Positions 62,912 to 64,000 of a DNA stretch of 64,000 nt are shown piece by piece. How positions within the stretch are numbered: position 1 is the first letter of the stretch; every line of letters begins with the position of its first letter. The position numbers and the translations under genes were made by a program. Below the pieces are notes generated by a model. It had not been told where the DNA came from, searched no databases, and was given only the letters and a program-made list of their open reading frames with translations. The stretch is from positions 1,674,001 through 1,738,000 of the forward strand of contig OZ252216.1 of assembly GCA_965248915.1 (NCBI GenBank). The letters run 5' to 3'. The stretch is from CBDFLA01 sp965248915. GTDB taxonomy: Bacteria; Pseudomonadota; Alphaproteobacteria; M2410.

Positions 62912-64000
62912 CATGGAATCAAGTGAACTGCAGCCAAACGGCAGCACCAATGCCCCACAAGACATTGTGGTGACCGCTGCGTCTGCTGAAACTGCAGCGC
63001 GCGCGAAGCAATCGCAAAATTCACCGCGCAGTCACAACACCGTTTTCAAAACAATCATTATCGCATGCGCCATTTTCGTATCACTAGTTTGGCCGCTCTC
63101 CGTCCTCGCCTTCGTGCAAGGTCTTATGGGTTGGCAAGGTCTGACAGATGCCGGGCCGCACATCAAAGTGATCATCGCAGCCGCCGCCCTTTTCCCCCTC
63201 CCAGCGTTTTGGTTCGGCGCCCTAAACTGGATCCGTACCCGTGATCTCATCGATGAAACAAGAAGACTCACAGAGATCGCCAACAAGCTCATGTATCCAG
63301 AAGAAACAGCCGTCAATGAGATCGCAAGCGTTGGCCAGGCCATGCGCCGAGAAGTTGAGAGCCTCTCAAGTGGCGTCGAAGTCGCCCTAGACCGCGTTCG
63401 AGCTCTTGAAGGTGCGGTCGCGAAACAAGCACTCACTATCGAAGATGCAGCAGCAGAGGCCGAACTCAAAACATCTCAGATTCACAAACGTCTCGAAAAG
63501 GAACGCCATGTCTTTGCTGAAGTCGCTGACAATTTGGCGAAGGAAGTCAAGACCTACAGTCTGACCGTCACTTCCAAGGTTGATGAGATCACCACCGCCG
63601 CTGACGAATCCCAAAGCAAGATGACGGAAGTCACCGACAAACTTGCAGCTCATGGCAACGCGCTCTCCGAGACCGCAACGAGCGCCATCGAAAATAGCCA
63701 AGAAGCAAGTCGCGAACTAGAGCGCCAAACATCAAAATTGGAGTCCGTGTCGGATGCTGCCCTTGCCAGAGCCGACGTTATCGCAGGTCGGTACGATCGC
63801 CAACGCACTGCCATTGCAGAAGCAGCTGAAAAACTGGGCGATGAGAATACGCGCCTTGAAGTGGTCATGGAAAACCAACGGGAAGTTCTGGGGCAAATTT
63901 CAAATGTCATCGCCGATCAGTCCGGCTTGATTCAAACCTCCATCGCGGACTGCGCGACCAACCTTCAATCCGCGCTCGACGACGCAGTCGTCAGAGCCCG
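62912..64000 (+). CDS. Two-TM coiled-coil membrane protein, 3' truncated by the window edge
   Basis: The first 363 residues of a longer protein. A Ser/Ala-rich cytosolic start is followed by two hydrophobic helices (about 48-72 and 85-108). From about residue 110 to the edge it is one long charged coiled coil with heptads, rich in Glu, Ala, Lys and Asp (RLTEIANKL, EKERHVFAEVADNLA, KLESVSDAAL). The layout recalls polar-localisation proteins of the TipN type in Caulobacter, but no diagnostic motif is visible, so this is only a resemblance. An in-frame ATG at 62858 is an alternative start. The neighbouring Hpt gene fits a polarity or signalling context. Confidence 0.7.

Overview
This 64-kb window looks like the chromosome of an alphaproteobacterium of moderate GC content. 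The reasons are a perfect direct-repeat SOS box (GTTC-N7-GTTC) in front of an imuA-imuB-dnaE2 mutagenesis cassette, REP-like intergenic elements of the CCCGGTCAAGCC kind, a large TonB-dependent receptor with a DUF5916 partner, and the general gene style. The order cannot be fixed from the sequence. The receptor and DUF5916 pair suggests a Hyphomonadaceae/Kordiimonadaceae-like or sphingomonad-like marine lineage, which is inference only. I saw no rRNA, tRNA or CRISPR array.

Layout. 1-6.6 kb: 3' part of a TonB-dependent receptor closed by a strong terminator, a CBM9/DUF5916 outer-membrane protein, and a class III nucleotide cyclase fused to an RDD membrane domain. 6.7-21 kb: signal peptide peptidase SppA; a PadR-controlled efflux operon (PadR, membrane-fusion protein, two tandem paralogous RND permeases) with a 28-bp palindromic operator; an Atm1-type ABC exporter; a LysM protein; a LOG-family nucleotide phosphoribohydrolase. 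21-34 kb (mostly minus strand): a duplicated rarD tail flanking an unknown membrane gene; rarD; the housekeeping genes cimA, cysS, gltX and nadE; a lipoprotein; an aminotransferase/dehydrogenase pair for amino-sugar synthesis; a short glyoxalase-fold ORF; and a Fic AMP-transferase. 34.5-40.7 kb: the SOS mutasome cassette, with a GIY-YIG nuclease divergent across the same SOS box. 41-49.9 kb: a secreted phosphodiesterase, two lipoproteins, a TetR regulator with two matching operators, PqiA, a methyltransferase, ferredoxin-NADP reductase, chorismate mutase, and a SnoaL-like gene whose natural start is separated from its body by a -1 shift at an A-AAA-AAG heptamer.

The accessory hotspot is 49.9-55.0 kb. 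Truncated IS3 and IS1182 remnants lie head-on beside a complete 3,230-bp IS1-family element (51580-54809) with 21-bp perfect inverted ends and an 8-bp target duplication. Besides its transposase it carries a toxin and a HigA-ImmA antitoxin operon, an unknown third gene, and a small basic GGKARA protein. This TA-armed IS1 transposon is the most interesting structure in the window.

55-64 kb: a small-protein/membrane-protein/XRE operon with promoter and operator visible; a PadR-CPBP protease pair; a GNAT; a frameshifted secreted protein; a MarR-serine hydrolase operon with a 32-bp palindrome; a haloalkane-dehalogenase-like hydrolase; an Hpt protein; and the start of a two-TM coiled-coil protein that runs off the window. 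At least two genes (SnoaL-like and 57.9 kb) are each broken by one missing base in a homopolymer. Either the assembly has undercalled homopolymers or these are real frameshifts.
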